64,000 bases of DNA from Halobacillus litoralis (GCF_020524085.2 NZ_CP129016.1:2412001-2476000); one strand, 5' to 3'; positions 17,433-25,870 are shown, numbered from the stretch's first letter. Translations and numbers: made by a program. The notes: generated by a model from the sequence alone, not told the origin.

Positions 17433-17776
17433 TATGAAGGAAACCCTGTCTATCCAACCTTCTCTGCGTCACTGTCATCAGCGCGAATCATCCTTCCGAA
17501 CATTGGCAGGAGTACCAGCAGTTGTTAGCAGAACTCACCCCAAGCACAGAGCAAGTTTTTGCTGATACCGGCGATTCTGTTCATCTGGAAATTCCGGACT
17601 TATCGTTTGTAAGGTTCTCGAACGGATCCAACAAACATCTCAAGGAAACCAGTTACATAGCTAAGGACGGTCTCCGGATCGTCCTTCTGTGTTTTGAAAG
17701 AAGGCATGTTTCGTTTGGGAGGCGAACTCGATTTCTTCCAACGTCCGGCAGTACAACGATTCAATATCTCCACTGA
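17433..17776 (+). pseudogene. Hypothetical gene with a frameshift near its start
   Basis: An ATG at 17433 with GGAGGG upstream gives MKETLSIQPSLR. The frame that looks coding then continues one base out of phase from about 17466-17470 as VTVISANHPSEHWQEYQQLL and on to EQVFADTGDSVHLEIPDLSFVRFSNG. The second part has normal protein-like composition but no start of its own. Its frame runs to a stop at 17776, overlapping the convergent DUF2515 gene; a hairpin at 17662-17689 suggests the real end is earlier. No family recognised. Confidence 0.4.
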
Positions 17777-18797
17777 ATTCCTTTGCATTTTTTTTCATCA
17801 ATTCGAGGATATTTACACTTTTGAACCAATCACCTGTCTCCGCCTCTGCATGGACCCAGTCCTCCCATACAATCTCCAACCGGGGACTGTAGATTTTTGG
17901 CCCGTTCTGATTTCGTTTGCATGGGTTCACGGTCATTTCATGGACATGACCTGGAGGTGTTTCATTGACATCGTTGAAAAGTTGCGGCCAGTAATCTTTA
18001 CGCGAGCCCGTGTGAGCATGAGCGGAGCACCATTGGACGATTTGATCCAAGCGGGATCGCACACCATAAAGAAGCTCGTAAAGGGATCTTCCGAGCAGAA
18101 TGCGTTCATCCACGGCCGAAAAGTGGTGAACGGTTCCACCGACGAGTTTTATCTTTTGCTGGATCGGGGTCATATAAGGGAAGAGGATATGATTCATAGA
18201 AAGCACATCTTGAAGTTTGAACATTACTTTGTCCATGACTGTCGCCATATAGAGGTGGTTTCTTACCACACGATTTTCAATATAATGCTGTTCATTAACG
18301 ATCAGTGCTTTGGTCAGTTCTTCACTATTTCCATTTTCCCAAAAGCGTTCCCAAAAAGGCTTCATGAATTTAGATACGTTCAACGCATCCAACAGATGGT
18401 AGAGGGGGCGGCCATGCTTCAAACTGGCATCATACAATAATAGTTGTGGATAGGCATCCTGAAAAATGAGCCAATTTCCCCGTTCTAAGAAAACGAAAAA
18501 GTCTGTTCCTTCTTTTCCTGTCAGCAACTTTGGTAGATATTCACCCTTCAGGTCAGTCATGTTCCAGCCGGCGTTTCTGGATACGAGATGGGCGAGCAGT
18601 GCCCAGTGAATTTCAGGATGCTTCTCAAAAAAATGAAAATACGCCATCGTTCGTGTCGCGTTGTTTCGGTTCTTTTCCTGAGTGATCTTCCTCATTTCCT
18701 TCACTAGCATGTCTTCCTCTGCGGTCAATGAGACTGGAGTCGATTTCAATGCGGCCTTCAACTCTTTTTTCAGCATGCGCCATTTGGATGAAAACAT
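17661..18797 (-). CDS. DUF2515-family protein (YppC-like)
   Basis: A 378-residue protein of the DUF2515 family known from B. subtilis YppC; function unknown. Recognisable segments are NRNNATRTMAYFHFFEKHPEIHWALLAHLVSRNAGWNMTDLKG-type sequence (about 43-85), FLERGNWLIFQDAYPQLL, and the central PYMTPIQQKIKLVGG. No signal peptide or membrane helix is seen, so it is probably cytoplasmic. The ATG at 18797 follows GGAGGTG on the minus strand. A large antisense frame inside it is a shadow. It is not next to recU/ponA, its usual neighbours in B. subtilis. Confidence 0.85.
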   Translation of the reverse strand: MFSSKWRMLKKELKAALKSTPVSLTAEEDMLVKEMRKITQEKNRNNATRTMAYFHFFEKHPEIHWALLAHLVSRNAGWNMTDLKGEYLPKLLTGKEGTDFFVFLERGNWLIFQDAYPQLLLYDASLKHGRPLYHLLDALNVSKFMKPFWERFWENGNSEELTKALIVNEQHYIENRVVRNHLYMATVMDKVMFKLQDVLSMNHILFPYMTPIQQKIKLVGGTVHHFSAVDERILLGRSLYELLYGVRSRLDQIVQWCSAHAHTGSRKDYWPQLFNDVNETPPGHVHEMTVNPCKRNQNGPKIYSPRLEIVWEDWVHAEAETGDWFKSVNILELMKKNAKEFSGDIESLYCRTLEEIEFASQTKHAFFQNTEGRSGDRP

Positions 18798-19218
18798 ATC
18801 GTCCTCACCTCCTACTACGAATATATTTCTGAAACGAAGGCATCATGATTAACTTAGTATTTGTCCTTCATCATTCTCTATGTAAAAAAAGGAAGGAATT
18901 TCAATTCAGGTAGCGAATTTTAAGAGAAGGAGGAGCGAGATGGTATTCCCTTTGAAAAAAAGATAACCATTGACGAGTACTGCCAATTCAAATTGTAGCA
19001 GTAACCGTATAACAAACAGCTTCCACAAGCACCCGAACAAAAGCGTGAAAGCAGTGAGGGATGCGGCCAGCTAGAAAGAGTTTGGAACTGTATGACAGAG
19101 GTTGATCTTTTTCAGATGGAGAGGAGGAGTTTTGGCACGTAGGGGGGCCTTCCGCGTCATGACGTTCATTCATCCCGCCTTACTTCTACGATGTTTTGCA
19201 GAAAATGGAGGGTGCAGG
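18798..19218. other. Intergenic region without a gene (421 bases)
   Basis: Divergent spacer between the DUF2515 gene and an acetyltransferase gene. An AAGGAGGAG box at about 18930 is followed by an ATG opening only eight codons (to TAA at about 18966). No repeat copy, RNA gene or clear operator is seen. Confidence 0.5.
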
Positions 19219-19695
19219 ATGGTTCAGTTCCGAGCGATTGATTTGGAAGAAGACCGGCAGTCCATCATCGATTTCCGTAAAGATTCGTTTAAGGTGAGCT
19301 TCGGAAACACCGAAGACTTTAATGCACAGGTTTACTTATTCTATGTGCTTGAAAAAGTAGAGCAGTACCCTGATGGTTTCGTTATGGCAGAGGTGGGCGG
19401 AGAAGTCATTGGTCAGCTCGAGTTATCCGTGAAAATATATAAGGGCCGGAAGATCGGATACATTCACTTGTTTTACCTGATTCCATGCAAGCGCGGGAAA
19501 GGCATGGGGAAAGTTCTTCATAACTATGCGGTCGATTTTTTCAAAAAACGTAACCTGGAGGAATATCATTTGCGAGTGGCCCCTGATAATCTTCGGGCGC
19601 GTCGGTTTTATGAGAAGACAGGGATGAATTCGATCGGTTCTGAACTTGATGGCAAAGTCATTCGGATGAAAGGGTCTGTCACAAAATCCATTTAG
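19219..19695 (+). CDS. GNAT-family N-acetyltransferase
   Basis: A 158-residue acetyltransferase. The acetyl-CoA pyrophosphate-binding signature is in IPCKRGKGMGKVLHNYAV (motif A), preceded by the beta-strand IGYIHLFYL. RARRFYEKTGMNSIG at the C-terminus is motif B. ATG 19219 is preceded by GGAGGGTG; a longer upstream frame lacks similarity. It is 11 bases before a putative glycolipid-binding gene, so both are probably one transcript. The acceptor substrate is unknown. Confidence 0.82.
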   Translation: MVQFRAIDLEEDRQSIIDFRKDSFKVSFGNTEDFNAQVYLFYVLEKVEQYPDGFVMAEVGGEVIGQLELSVKIYKGRKIGYIHLFYLIPCKRGKGMGKVLHNYAVDFFKKRNLEEYHLRVAPDNLRARRFYEKTGMNSIGSELDGKVIRMKGSVTKSI

Positions 19696-19706
19696 GAGGG
19701 AATCAT

Positions 19707-20342
19707 ATGGAGCAACGTGTGATTTGGAATCACCTGGAGTCTGCTGGGGCAGAGCATTTAACTTTGAAAAAGTTAACGAATCATATGGAGGTACGAGGGA
19801 CGGTTTTGCTTGTGGATCAGGGAGTGCCACATCATCTTACTTATGATTTGAAGCTCGGACTAGATTGGAAAACAAAAAAAGTGAAGATTTATCAAGAAAA
19901 AGAGACCGAGCCTTTTGTAGTCCAGGCGGAAAATCAGGATAAGTGGTGGGTCAATGGAAGATACGATGAGAATCTGGACGGTGCGACAAACATCGATTTG
20001 ACGATCACCCCTTTTTCCAACACATTGCCGATCAATCGTGTGACCTGGCATATAGGAGAACGACGAACGTTCAAAATGGTTTTTATCGATGTATTAAAGA
20101 AAGAAGTATTTCCCCTGCTTCAAGTGTATACGTATTTAGGTGACAACGACGGTTATAGGATCTTCCAATATCGCTGCAGGGATTATGAGACCGCTCTAGT
20201 CATTGATGAAGAAGGTTGGGTCGTTGAGTATCCTGGAGCTTTTGAACGCAGAGCCCTGTTGACAACGGGTGACCGTCCGATCGGAAAACAACCACAGCCT
20301 CTTCTGGCCAATGCACCATCATCACCTGGTGGGTTTTATTAA
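19707..20342 (+). CDS. Putative glycolipid-binding protein (DUF1089)
   Basis: A 211-residue protein of the glycolipid-binding family first described by structure in Pseudomonas. The family pattern VRGTVLLVDQGVPHHLTYDL, WWVNGRYDENLDGATNIDL and ITPFSNTLPINRV is clear. The C-terminal YRCRDYETALVIDEEGWVVEYPGAFER completes the barrel. No signal peptide, so cytoplasmic. AGGAGGG precedes the ATG. It is co-directional with the upstream acetyltransferase and is closed by a terminator at 20399. Confidence 0.88.
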   Translation: MEQRVIWNHLESAGAEHLTLKKLTNHMEVRGTVLLVDQGVPHHLTYDLKLGLDWKTKKVKIYQEKETEPFVVQAENQDKWWVNGRYDENLDGATNIDLTITPFSNTLPINRVTWHIGERRTFKMVFIDVLKKEVFPLLQVYTYLGDNDGYRIFQYRCRDYETALVIDEEGWVVEYPGAFERRALLTTGDRPIGKQPQPLLANAPSSPGGFY

Positions 20343-20398
20343 AAGCTGGAAAGGTTATGACGACGGTCTAAGAGAATCATGTGAAAGTTCCTACCTTC

Positions 20399-20438
20399 GA
20401 AGTGTGATGAAGAGAAATTCTTCATCACACTTTTTTTG
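20399..20438 (+). terminator. Intrinsic terminator
   Basis: Stem AAGTGTGATGAAGA/TCTTCATCACACTT with a five-base loop and seven T residues. Confidence 0.85.
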
Positions 20439-20576
20439 CTTTGGAACCCTTTATAAAATTTCTTCATATCGCACATTTCATTGAAGGATAAATGATTCAA
20501 GATATTCGACTTGCACACAAAATCGCCCAGTTTTTCATAGGATAGGTTGATGACTTCTAAAAGGAGGGTGGATTTA

Positions 20577-21503
20577 TTGTATCGGAATCAGTATGGATAT
20601 ACATTCAACCCATATGGTTATGATGGTTATTTTCGTATCCAAAATGATCAGTCCCTCGTAAAAGACGTGGAGAAAGCCATTAACGGGGAGTACGGTGCGA
20701 TTGCTTGTTACAATAAGTTGGCTGATTTAGCCCCTACACAGCAGGCAAGACAGCAAATTTATGAGATTCGGCAGGATGAAATTCGTCATTATGAGGCTTT
20801 CACCAATATTTATAAGCAACTGACAGGGAAGCAACCAACCCCGAAAATCACTGAGCCATGTCCCGATCAATATAGGGATGGAATAGAAGCGGCGTTTGTC
20901 GATGAACAAAAGACGACTGACTTTTATTATGAAATCGAGCGTAAAGCACAGGATCTCTCCATCAAAGAAACGTTCCGTCAGGCTGCGGCTGATGAACAGA
21001 ACCATGCCGTTTGGTTTCTTTATTTTCATTCATTTCCCCAAAGGGATCGTTCTGAGATAAGGCAGCAGGAATATGGAGCAACGGGTGCCTTGAGCGCTTC
21101 TTCATTAACTCTTTCAGACATGTTGACATATGCCATCCAGGATGAATACCTTGCACAAGCCCGCTATGACGATATTAGGAGGGTATTTGGTGATATCCAG
21201 ACATTCGTCCGTATCCAGGAAGCAGAGAAACGGCACATATCTGCTCTGAATACACTTTTCACAAGGTATCAAGTTCCTATACCATCCGATGATGCGAGTC
21301 AGTATGTAAGCACTCCTGACAGTGTGAAAGCAGCGTATGCTGCTGGTGTCCAGGGGGAAATTGAGAACATATCCATGTATGAAAAGTTCTTATTGTACGA
21401 CTTGCCAGAAGATGTGAGAACTGTTTTTACACAGTTAAGGAACGCCTCACTGAACCACCTCGCAGCCTTCCGTCGCGGCCTTGCCCGTTTTGAAGAGTCC
21501 TAA
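20577..21503 (+). CDS. Two-domain ferritin-like protein
   Basis: A 308-residue protein with two ferritin-like four-helix domains after a short Tyr/Gly-rich leader (YRNQYGYTFNPYGYDGYF). The first (about 30-165) has INGEYGAIACYNKL and DEIRHYEAF in the first helix pair, then FVDEQKTTDFYYEI and AAADEQNHAVWF, giving the Glu and ExxH ligands of a diiron site as in YhjR-like rubrerythrin proteins. The second (about 180-305) shows YAIQDEYLAQARYDDI, EAEKRHISALN and GVQGEIENISMYEKFLL, as in DUF2202 proteins. The TTG at 20577 is chosen for its AAAGGAGGGTG box eight bases upstream. A spore or oxidative-stress role is possible but not shown. Confidence 0.8.
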   Translation: MYRNQYGYTFNPYGYDGYFRIQNDQSLVKDVEKAINGEYGAIACYNKLADLAPTQQARQQIYEIRQDEIRHYEAFTNIYKQLTGKQPTPKITEPCPDQYRDGIEAAFVDEQKTTDFYYEIERKAQDLSIKETFRQAAADEQNHAVWFLYFHSFPQRDRSEIRQQEYGATGALSASSLTLSDMLTYAIQDEYLAQARYDDIRRVFGDIQTFVRIQEAEKRHISALNTLFTRYQVPIPSDDASQYVSTPDSVKAAYAAGVQGEIENISMYEKFLLYDLPEDVRTVFTQLRNASLNHLAAFRRGLARFEES

Positions 21504-21525
21504 GAGCTGCCTGACAGCTCTCTTT
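21503..21525 (+). terminator. Intrinsic terminator after ferritin-like gene
   Basis: Stem AGAGCTG/CAGCTCT with a five-base loop; short T tail. Confidence 0.6.
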
Positions 21526-21589
21526 ACATAAACCCCTGTAACCTTCAGCAGTAAATGATGTAGTGTGAGTGATTAAACTATAGGGCAGA

Positions 21590-21676
21590 ATTGTGTAAGC
21601 CTCAATTTTGAGATGTTTTCTGGGTTCGTTGCCCAGGTTGAGCGTCAAGGGTGGTTGGGAAGCTACTCGCTTTCCA
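21590..21676 (-). repeat. Intergenic repeat element, copy 3 (truncated)
   Basis: Reverse complement of the right half of the element at 16475-16651: GAGATGTTTTC, GGGTTCGTT, CCCAGGTTGAGCGTCA and GGGAAGCTACTCGCTTTCC. Similarity stops abruptly at about 21676. Confidence 0.75.
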
Positions 21677-21852
21677 CCGCCCCATTCGATATAGGAGAGA
21701 AATGCCCCCCTATACTGTGGGGGGAGCCTTCCACTATTCATGTAGTATAAGCAGAAAGCGCTCTATATCATGCTCTCACGCTAGGAATGAGCGAATATAG
21801 AGGTTTCCATTTAGTTCATTACCTTAAGCACACATGCTGGTTATAGTTCAAA
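21677..21852. other. Non-coding spacer with inverted repeats
   Basis: Contains CCCCCC/GGGGGG arms around TATACTGT at about 21706-21725 and CTCTATAT/ATATAGAG arms around a 27-base centre at about 21761-21804. It lies between a truncated and a complete repeat copy and may be remnant repeat sequence. No gene seen. Confidence 0.4.
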
Positions 21853-22031
21853 TGGTTTCGAGACACTTATTAGTAAAGGGGCGGAGGGAAACGGTGAGAC
21901 TCCTGTGGGACGTGTGGGACAGGTGAGACCCCGGAAGGCGTAGCCTGAGGAGGCTCACCGCCCGCCCCACGGAAAGCGAACCGTTTCCCGTAGCCCCGAA
22001 ACTCACACAAACATCTCGAAACTGAGTCTTC
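21853..22031 (+). repeat. Intergenic repeat element, copy 4 (complete, plus orientation)
   Basis: Begins TGGTTTCGAGACACT and AAGGGGCGGAGGG, ends ACATCTCGAAACTGAGTCTTC. The TTTCGAGA and TCTCGAAA words near the edges are inverted to each other. It is the mirror orientation of copy 1 (16128-16306) with the same interior words (GAGACTCCTGTGGGA, GTGAGACCCC, GCCTGAGGAGGCTCACCG, GGAAAGCGAACCG). Confidence 0.8.
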
Positions 22032-22112
22032 AAATAAAGGGAGCTTATATGAAACATGTAAAGCAGAAGTGGATCGTGATTTTTCTGATGACTTATGGTA
22101 TTCTTTATCTAA

Positions 22113-22144
22113 ATGTTAACCTTTAATTTTAAAGGTTAACTAAA
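22113..22144 (+). promoter_or_regulatory. BirA-type biotin operator upstream of bioB
   Basis: Two GTTAAC boxes (22115-22120 and 22135-22140) separated by 14 bases form a perfect 12-base-arm inverted repeat (GTTAACCTTTAA and complement, two-base centre). This matches the BirA operators of Gram-positive biotin operons. It ends 29 bases before the bioB ATG. Confidence 0.85.
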
Positions 22145-22169
22145 TGAGGCATCAGAAAGGGGAATCTGT

Positions 22170-23159
22170 ATGTGGAGTCGTCTAGCGGAGAAATCGTTGA
22201 ATGGAGAAGAAATTACAGATCAGGAAGCGTACGATGTGTTGAACTGTCCAGATGATGAACTTCTAAACTTATTACACCAAGCTTATCAAGTTAGGAAAAC
22301 GTATTATGGAAACAAAGTGAAACTGAATATGATTGTCAATACGAAGTCCGGGTTCTGTCCGGAAAACTGTGGGTATTGCTCACAGTCCAGAGATTCGAGT
22401 GCGCCCATTCAGAAATATCGTATGATGGATAAGGATACGATTGTAAAAGGTGCCGAAAAGGCGTCTAGAATGGGATCGGGGACTTACTGTATCGTGGCGA
22501 GTGGCCGGGGCCCTTCCAAGCGGGAGCTTGATGTCGTCACATCAGCAGTCAAAGAGATCAAAGAAGCGTATGATATGAGAGTTTGTGCGTGTCTAGGTTT
22601 ATTAAAAGCCGAACAGGCGGAGCAATTGAAAGAAGCAGGGGTGGACCGCTACAACCATAATATAAACACTTCAGAAAATCATCATGATGAAATAACAACG
22701 AGCCATACATACCATGACCGGGTCGGGACGGTCAACTATGCCAAACAGGCCGGTATTTCGCCTTGCTCAGGGGTCATCGTAGGGATGAAAGAGACGAAGC
22801 AGGACGTCATTGATATGGCGCGTGCTTTGAAAGCGCTTGACGCTGACTCCATCCCCGTGAATTTTTTGCATGCCATTGATGGAACAGCTTTAGAGGGGAC
22901 AAATGAACTGACTCCTTCTTATTGCTTGAAAGTACTTTGCTTGTTTCGTTTGATCAACCCAACGAAAGAAATCCGCGTCTCTGGAGGACGTGAAGTGAAT
23001 TTAAGGAGCCTTCAGCCTTTCAGCTTGTATGCAGCGAATTCTATTTTCATCGGCGATTACCTAACGACGGATGGCTAGGAGAGTACGAAGGATCATCAAA
23101 TGATAGAAGACCTTGGGTTTGAAATCGACGTAGTAAATGAAGACAAAGTGATGATGTGA
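22170..23159 (+). pseudogene. bioB: Biotin synthase, interrupted near the C-terminus by an in-frame TAG
   Basis: Radical SAM enzyme that inserts sulfur into dethiobiotin. The cluster motif [13 protein letters not shown] (C63, C67, C70) and the second-cluster segments CACLGLLK and [12 protein letters not shown] are intact, as is [11 protein letters not shown]. After DYLTTDG the frame meets TAG at 23076-23078, where the family normally has Gln in a GQE sequence; without any frame change it goes on as ESTKDHQMIEDLGFEIDVV, the normal C-terminus, to TGA at 23157-23159. The 302-residue form lacks about 27 residues; read through it is 329, near the usual 335. A BirA operator lies just upstream. No other biotin genes follow, so bioB is a lone gene here and dethiobiotin must come from elsewhere. 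Confidence 0.9.
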
Positions 23160-23187
23160 AAAAACTGCTTAACGGCAGTTTTTTCTT
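23159..23187 (+). terminator. Intrinsic terminator of bioB
   Basis: AAACTGC and GCAGTTT arms with T-rich tail, beginning at the downstream TGA. Its position right after the extended frame supports 23159 as the original end of bioB. Confidence 0.75.
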
Positions 23188-23231
23188 TTGCCTGAAATTA
23201 TCTGTTTGGGTACACAATATCCATTCATCTA

Positions 23232-23277
23232 TTGATATAGTACAGGTTTGCAATTAGAATAATATGTAAGCGCTTAA
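23232..23277 (+). promoter_or_regulatory. Sigma-A promoter with cre-like site for the acyl-CoA ligase gene
   Basis: TTGATA (23232-23237), 17 bases, TAGAAT (23255-23260). The sequence TGTAAGCGCTTA at 23265-23276 is close to the CcpA cre consensus with one or two mismatches at its 3' end and would overlap the transcription start. Carbon catabolite repression of this gene is inferred. Confidence 0.55.
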
Positions 23278-23305
23278 TAAAATTGCTAAAGGGAGAGGGT
23301 ATCCG

Positions 23306-24880
23306 ATGCATGTTCCATTGATATTGACAGAATTTCTTGACAGGGCGGTACAGTTATATGGGGAAAAACCGGCCATCATTGATGAGGAGTGGACACTGAC
23401 GTACCGCGAGTTAAACGCTCGGGTCAATCAGTTATCAAGAGGGCTTGAATCCTTAGGTGTAAAGAAAGGGGACAAGGTCGCATACCTTGCTCCAAATTCC
23501 ACGGAAATGCTTGAGGGATTCTACGGTGTCTTTCAATTGGGGGCCGTAATGACTCCGTTAAATACAAGGTTGAAACCGACGGACTACCGATTCATTTTAG
23601 AGCACAGTGAAAGTAAAGTACTTCTCGTCGATCATACGCTTCTGCCGTTAGTGCAAGAAGTTGTGCAAGACCTTCCTTCCATTGAAAAAGTAATTGTCCA
23701 TGGAGATCCCTCCAGTGAAGGGTATGAGTCGTGGCTGTCCCAGTTTTCAGCCGACCGTTTTGAACGGGAGAATGTAGAGGAGACAGACATCGCGTCTTTA
23801 CTTTATACGAGCGGAACGACGGGAAATCCTAAGGGGGTATTGTTGAGTCATCGATCTAATTACCTCCATGCTTTGTCATCTATGCATCACCTAAAGGTTT
23901 CGGATCAGGATACGCTCCTTCATGTCCTGCCAATGTTCCATGTGAACGGATGGGGATCTCCTTTTTATTATACGGCAAATGGTGCTACACAAGTGATGCT
24001 TCGCAAGACAGATCCGCAATTGATCTTAGATAAAGTAGAGGAACATAAAGTATCCGTGCTACATATGGCGCCGACCGTGTTGAACATGGTCATAGGGGCG
24101 TACGAAGAGAAGCAGCCATCCATCGACCATGATGTCAGAGTAGTGATCGCAGGTTCTGCCCCGCCACCGGCGTTCGTCCGTAAAGTGGAAGAAGACTTGA
24201 AGTGGAAATTCGTTCAGGTGTACGGCATGACAGAAATCTCACCATTGATCACTACGTCGGAACTTCGATCTATGGATGTCGATCGACCAGCGGAAGAACG
24301 TTACCGATTAAAAGCGAAAGCTGGTTACAGTATGATCGGCAGTCAGGTAATGGTCGTGGATGAGTTGGGAGACGAAGTTCCGAACGATGGAACATCCATT
24401 GGGGAAATCGTGACAAAATCAAACAACGTGATGGAAGGTTATTATAAAAATGTGGAAGCGACTAATGAAGCTATAAGAGATGGATGGCTTCATACGGGAG
24501 ATATGGCAGTGGTTGATGATGGAGGAAATATTGAAATTGTCGATCGTAAAAAAGATGTTATCATCAGTGGGGGAGAAAACATATCTTCGATTGAGGTAGA
24601 GGCGGCCTTATATGAACACCCGTCCATACTGGAAGCGGCTGTAGTTGCTGTTCCAGATGAAAAGTGGGGGGAGGTACCCCATGCGGTAGTGGTAGTGAAA
24701 GAAGGAGAAACCCTTTCAGAAGAAGAGGTGATCCTGTTTTGCCGGGAGAAACTGGCTCATTTCAAAGCACCAAAAAGTGTATCTTTCATTGAAGAATTAC
24801 CAAAAACTGCGTCAGGAAAAATCCAAAAAGTCGTCATTAGGAAAAAGTTTTGGAAAGACCAAAATCGAATGGTCAATTAA
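23306..24880 (+). CDS. Long-chain fatty acid--CoA ligase (AMP-binding)
   Basis: A 524-residue acyl-activating enzyme: fatty acid, ATP and CoA give acyl-CoA through an acyl-adenylate. The phosphate-binding loop LLYTSGTTGNPKGV is near residues 166-179, VYGMTEISP near 311, the adenosine-binding LHTGDMAVVDDGG near 393 and hinge DRKKDVIISGGENISS near 413. The catalytic Lys is in PKTASGKIQKVV near the C-terminus. The ATG has GGGAGAGGG upstream. It is a single gene between its promoter and a terminator. The chain-length preference cannot be read from sequence. Confidence 0.92.
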   Translation: MHVPLILTEFLDRAVQLYGEKPAIIDEEWTLTYRELNARVNQLSRGLESLGVKKGDKVAYLAPNSTEMLEGFYGVFQLGAVMTPLNTRLKPTDYRFILEHSESKVLLVDHTLLPLVQEVVQDLPSIEKVIVHGDPSSEGYESWLSQFSADRFERENVEETDIASLLYTSGTTGNPKGVLLSHRSNYLHALSSMHHLKVSDQDTLLHVLPMFHVNGWGSPFYYTANGATQVMLRKTDPQLILDKVEEHKVSVLHMAPTVLNMVIGAYEEKQPSIDHDVRVVIAGSAPPPAFVRKVEEDLKWKFVQVYGMTEISPLITTSELRSMDVDRPAEERYRLKAKAGYSMIGSQVMVVDELGDEVPNDGTSIGEIVTKSNNVMEGYYKNVEATNEAIRDGWLHTGDMAVVDDGGNIEIVDRKKDVIISGGENISSIEVEAALYEHPSILEAAVVAVPDEKWGEVPHAVVVVKEGETLSEEEVILFCREKLAHFKAPKSVSFIEELPKTASGKIQKVVIRKKFWKDQNRMVN

Positions 24881-24891
24881 GGAGATTCATT

Positions 24892-24920
24892 AGCCTAAAG
24901 CCTAAGCTTTAGGCTTTTTC
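24892..24920 (+). terminator. Intrinsic terminator of the acyl-CoA ligase gene
   Basis: Arms AGCCTAAAG and CTTTAGGCT with a six-base loop and five T residues. Confidence 0.8.
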
Positions 24921-25050
24921 TTATCCGGCGAAGGTGGTAGAGAGGGTTCCGATTATCATCGGAGAGTGAATAATTAAGCCACAAGCCCTTATTCTGGAAA
25001 ATAGGCTCAATCTCTGCTTAAATATTCCTTGGAAACAAGAACTTTCATTG

Positions 25051-25078
25051 TTGACACATATACCTTGTAGGGTATAAA
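25051..25078 (+). promoter_or_regulatory. Promoter with CsoR/CstR-type operator in the spacer
   Basis: TTGACA (25051-25056) and TATAAA (25073-25078) flank the near-palindrome ATATACCTTGTAGGGTATAA (25058-25077). The TACC..GGGTA core is typical of CsoR-family sites (copper CsoR and persulfide CstR). Because two rhodanese genes follow, a CstR-like persulfide sensor is the better guess. The regulator is not in this window. Confidence 0.6.
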
Positions 25079-25111
25079 ATGTTTTTAGTTCAAGACAAAA
25101 GGAGGAACATC

Positions 25112-25495
25112 ATGTCATTACTAATGATTGTAACGTTGATTGTTGGATCAGGGCTTTTTATCCTTCATCGTTATCTCCCGGTTTCTCATGTGAAAAAGAT
25201 GGACATGTCCGAAATAGCTGCTAAGAATGATGGCATGGTTGTTCCTGTGGATACGAGGGATTATCAAACATCATCTCAAGATAAAATGGATCATGCCATT
25301 TGTCTGCCACTGGCTTATTTAGAAAGACATCATCAAGATATACCGCAGCGTCCGATTGTTTTGGTTTGTTCAGATGAAGTTGAAAAGAATTTGGCAGCGA
25401 GACTTCTGAAAAGGAAAGGGTACGAAGTGGTCGGTTATACCATTCCTGCAAAGCACCAGGAGTGCCGAGCGATGCCTTGTATGATTGAAAAATAA
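25112..25495 (+). CDS. Membrane-anchored rhodanese-like protein
   Basis: A 127-residue protein with an N-terminal membrane helix (about 2-19) and one rhodanese fold. VPVDTRDY is the CH2A-type start of the domain and the likely active-site Cys is in VLVCSDEVEK. The loop after Cys departs from the canonical CxxGxRS, so sulfurtransferase activity is uncertain. A C-terminal ECRAMPC adds two cysteines. ATG 25112 follows AAAGGAGGA. The next rhodanese gene begins 12 bases downstream. Confidence 0.75.
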   Translation: MSLLMIVTLIVGSGLFILHRYLPVSHVKKMDMSEIAAKNDGMVVPVDTRDYQTSSQDKMDHAICLPLAYLERHHQDIPQRPIVLVCSDEVEKNLAARLLKRKGYEVVGYTIPAKHQECRAMPCMIEK

Positions 25496-25507
25496 GGAGT
25501 GAAACAA

Positions 25508-25870
25508 ATGGAAGCTATCCTTCCTTTGGGAATTGGCCTGTTGATAGGTTGGTTTATTATTAAAAAGCTTTTACCAGTAAAAGGTGTTCAAAATATATCG
25601 GTTCAGGAATTACAGAATCGATTGAAAGAAAAAAATGTGCAATGGATTGATGTCCGCACCCCCGGTGAATATCGAGCGAATCATAAAAAGCCATTTAAAA
25701 ATCTGCCTCTCTCCAATCTTCCAAAGCGGACGAGTGAATTGGACAGAGATAAAGAAGTCGTTATCATTTGCCAAAGCGGGATGAGAAGCATGAATGCAGC
25801 CAAAGTTTTGAAAAAGCAGGGTTTTTCAAAAATCACAAATGTAAAAGGCGGAATGAGTGCTTGGAGTTGA
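25508..25870 (+). CDS. Membrane-anchored rhodanese-like sulfurtransferase
   Basis: A 120-residue protein: one N-terminal helix (about 3-21), then a complete single rhodanese domain with WIDVRTPGEY and the active-site loop IICQSGMRSMNAA, where the CxxGxRS pattern is intact. The C-terminal GFSKITNVKGGMSAW is typical. It would move sulfane sulfur from a persulfide donor to an acceptor at the membrane face. ATG 25508 is preferred to the GTG at 25499, which overlaps the AAGGAG box. It forms an operon with the preceding rhodanese gene under a CsoR/CstR-type operator. Confidence 0.85.
   Translation: MEAILPLGIGLLIGWFIIKKLLPVKGVQNISVQELQNRLKEKNVQWIDVRTPGEYRANHKKPFKNLPLSNLPKRTSELDRDKEVVIICQSGMRSMNAAKVLKKQGFSKITNVKGGMSAWS

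Noticed and set aside
17694..18440. Long plus-strand open frame (248 codons) antisense to the DUF2515 gene
   Set aside because: No ribosome binding site, codon pattern and amino-acid composition are those of a reverse-strand shadow, and the minus-strand protein has a recognised family.
18930..18966. AAGGAGG box followed by an eight-codon frame
   Set aside because: Too short for a gene, no downstream partner suggesting a leader peptide.
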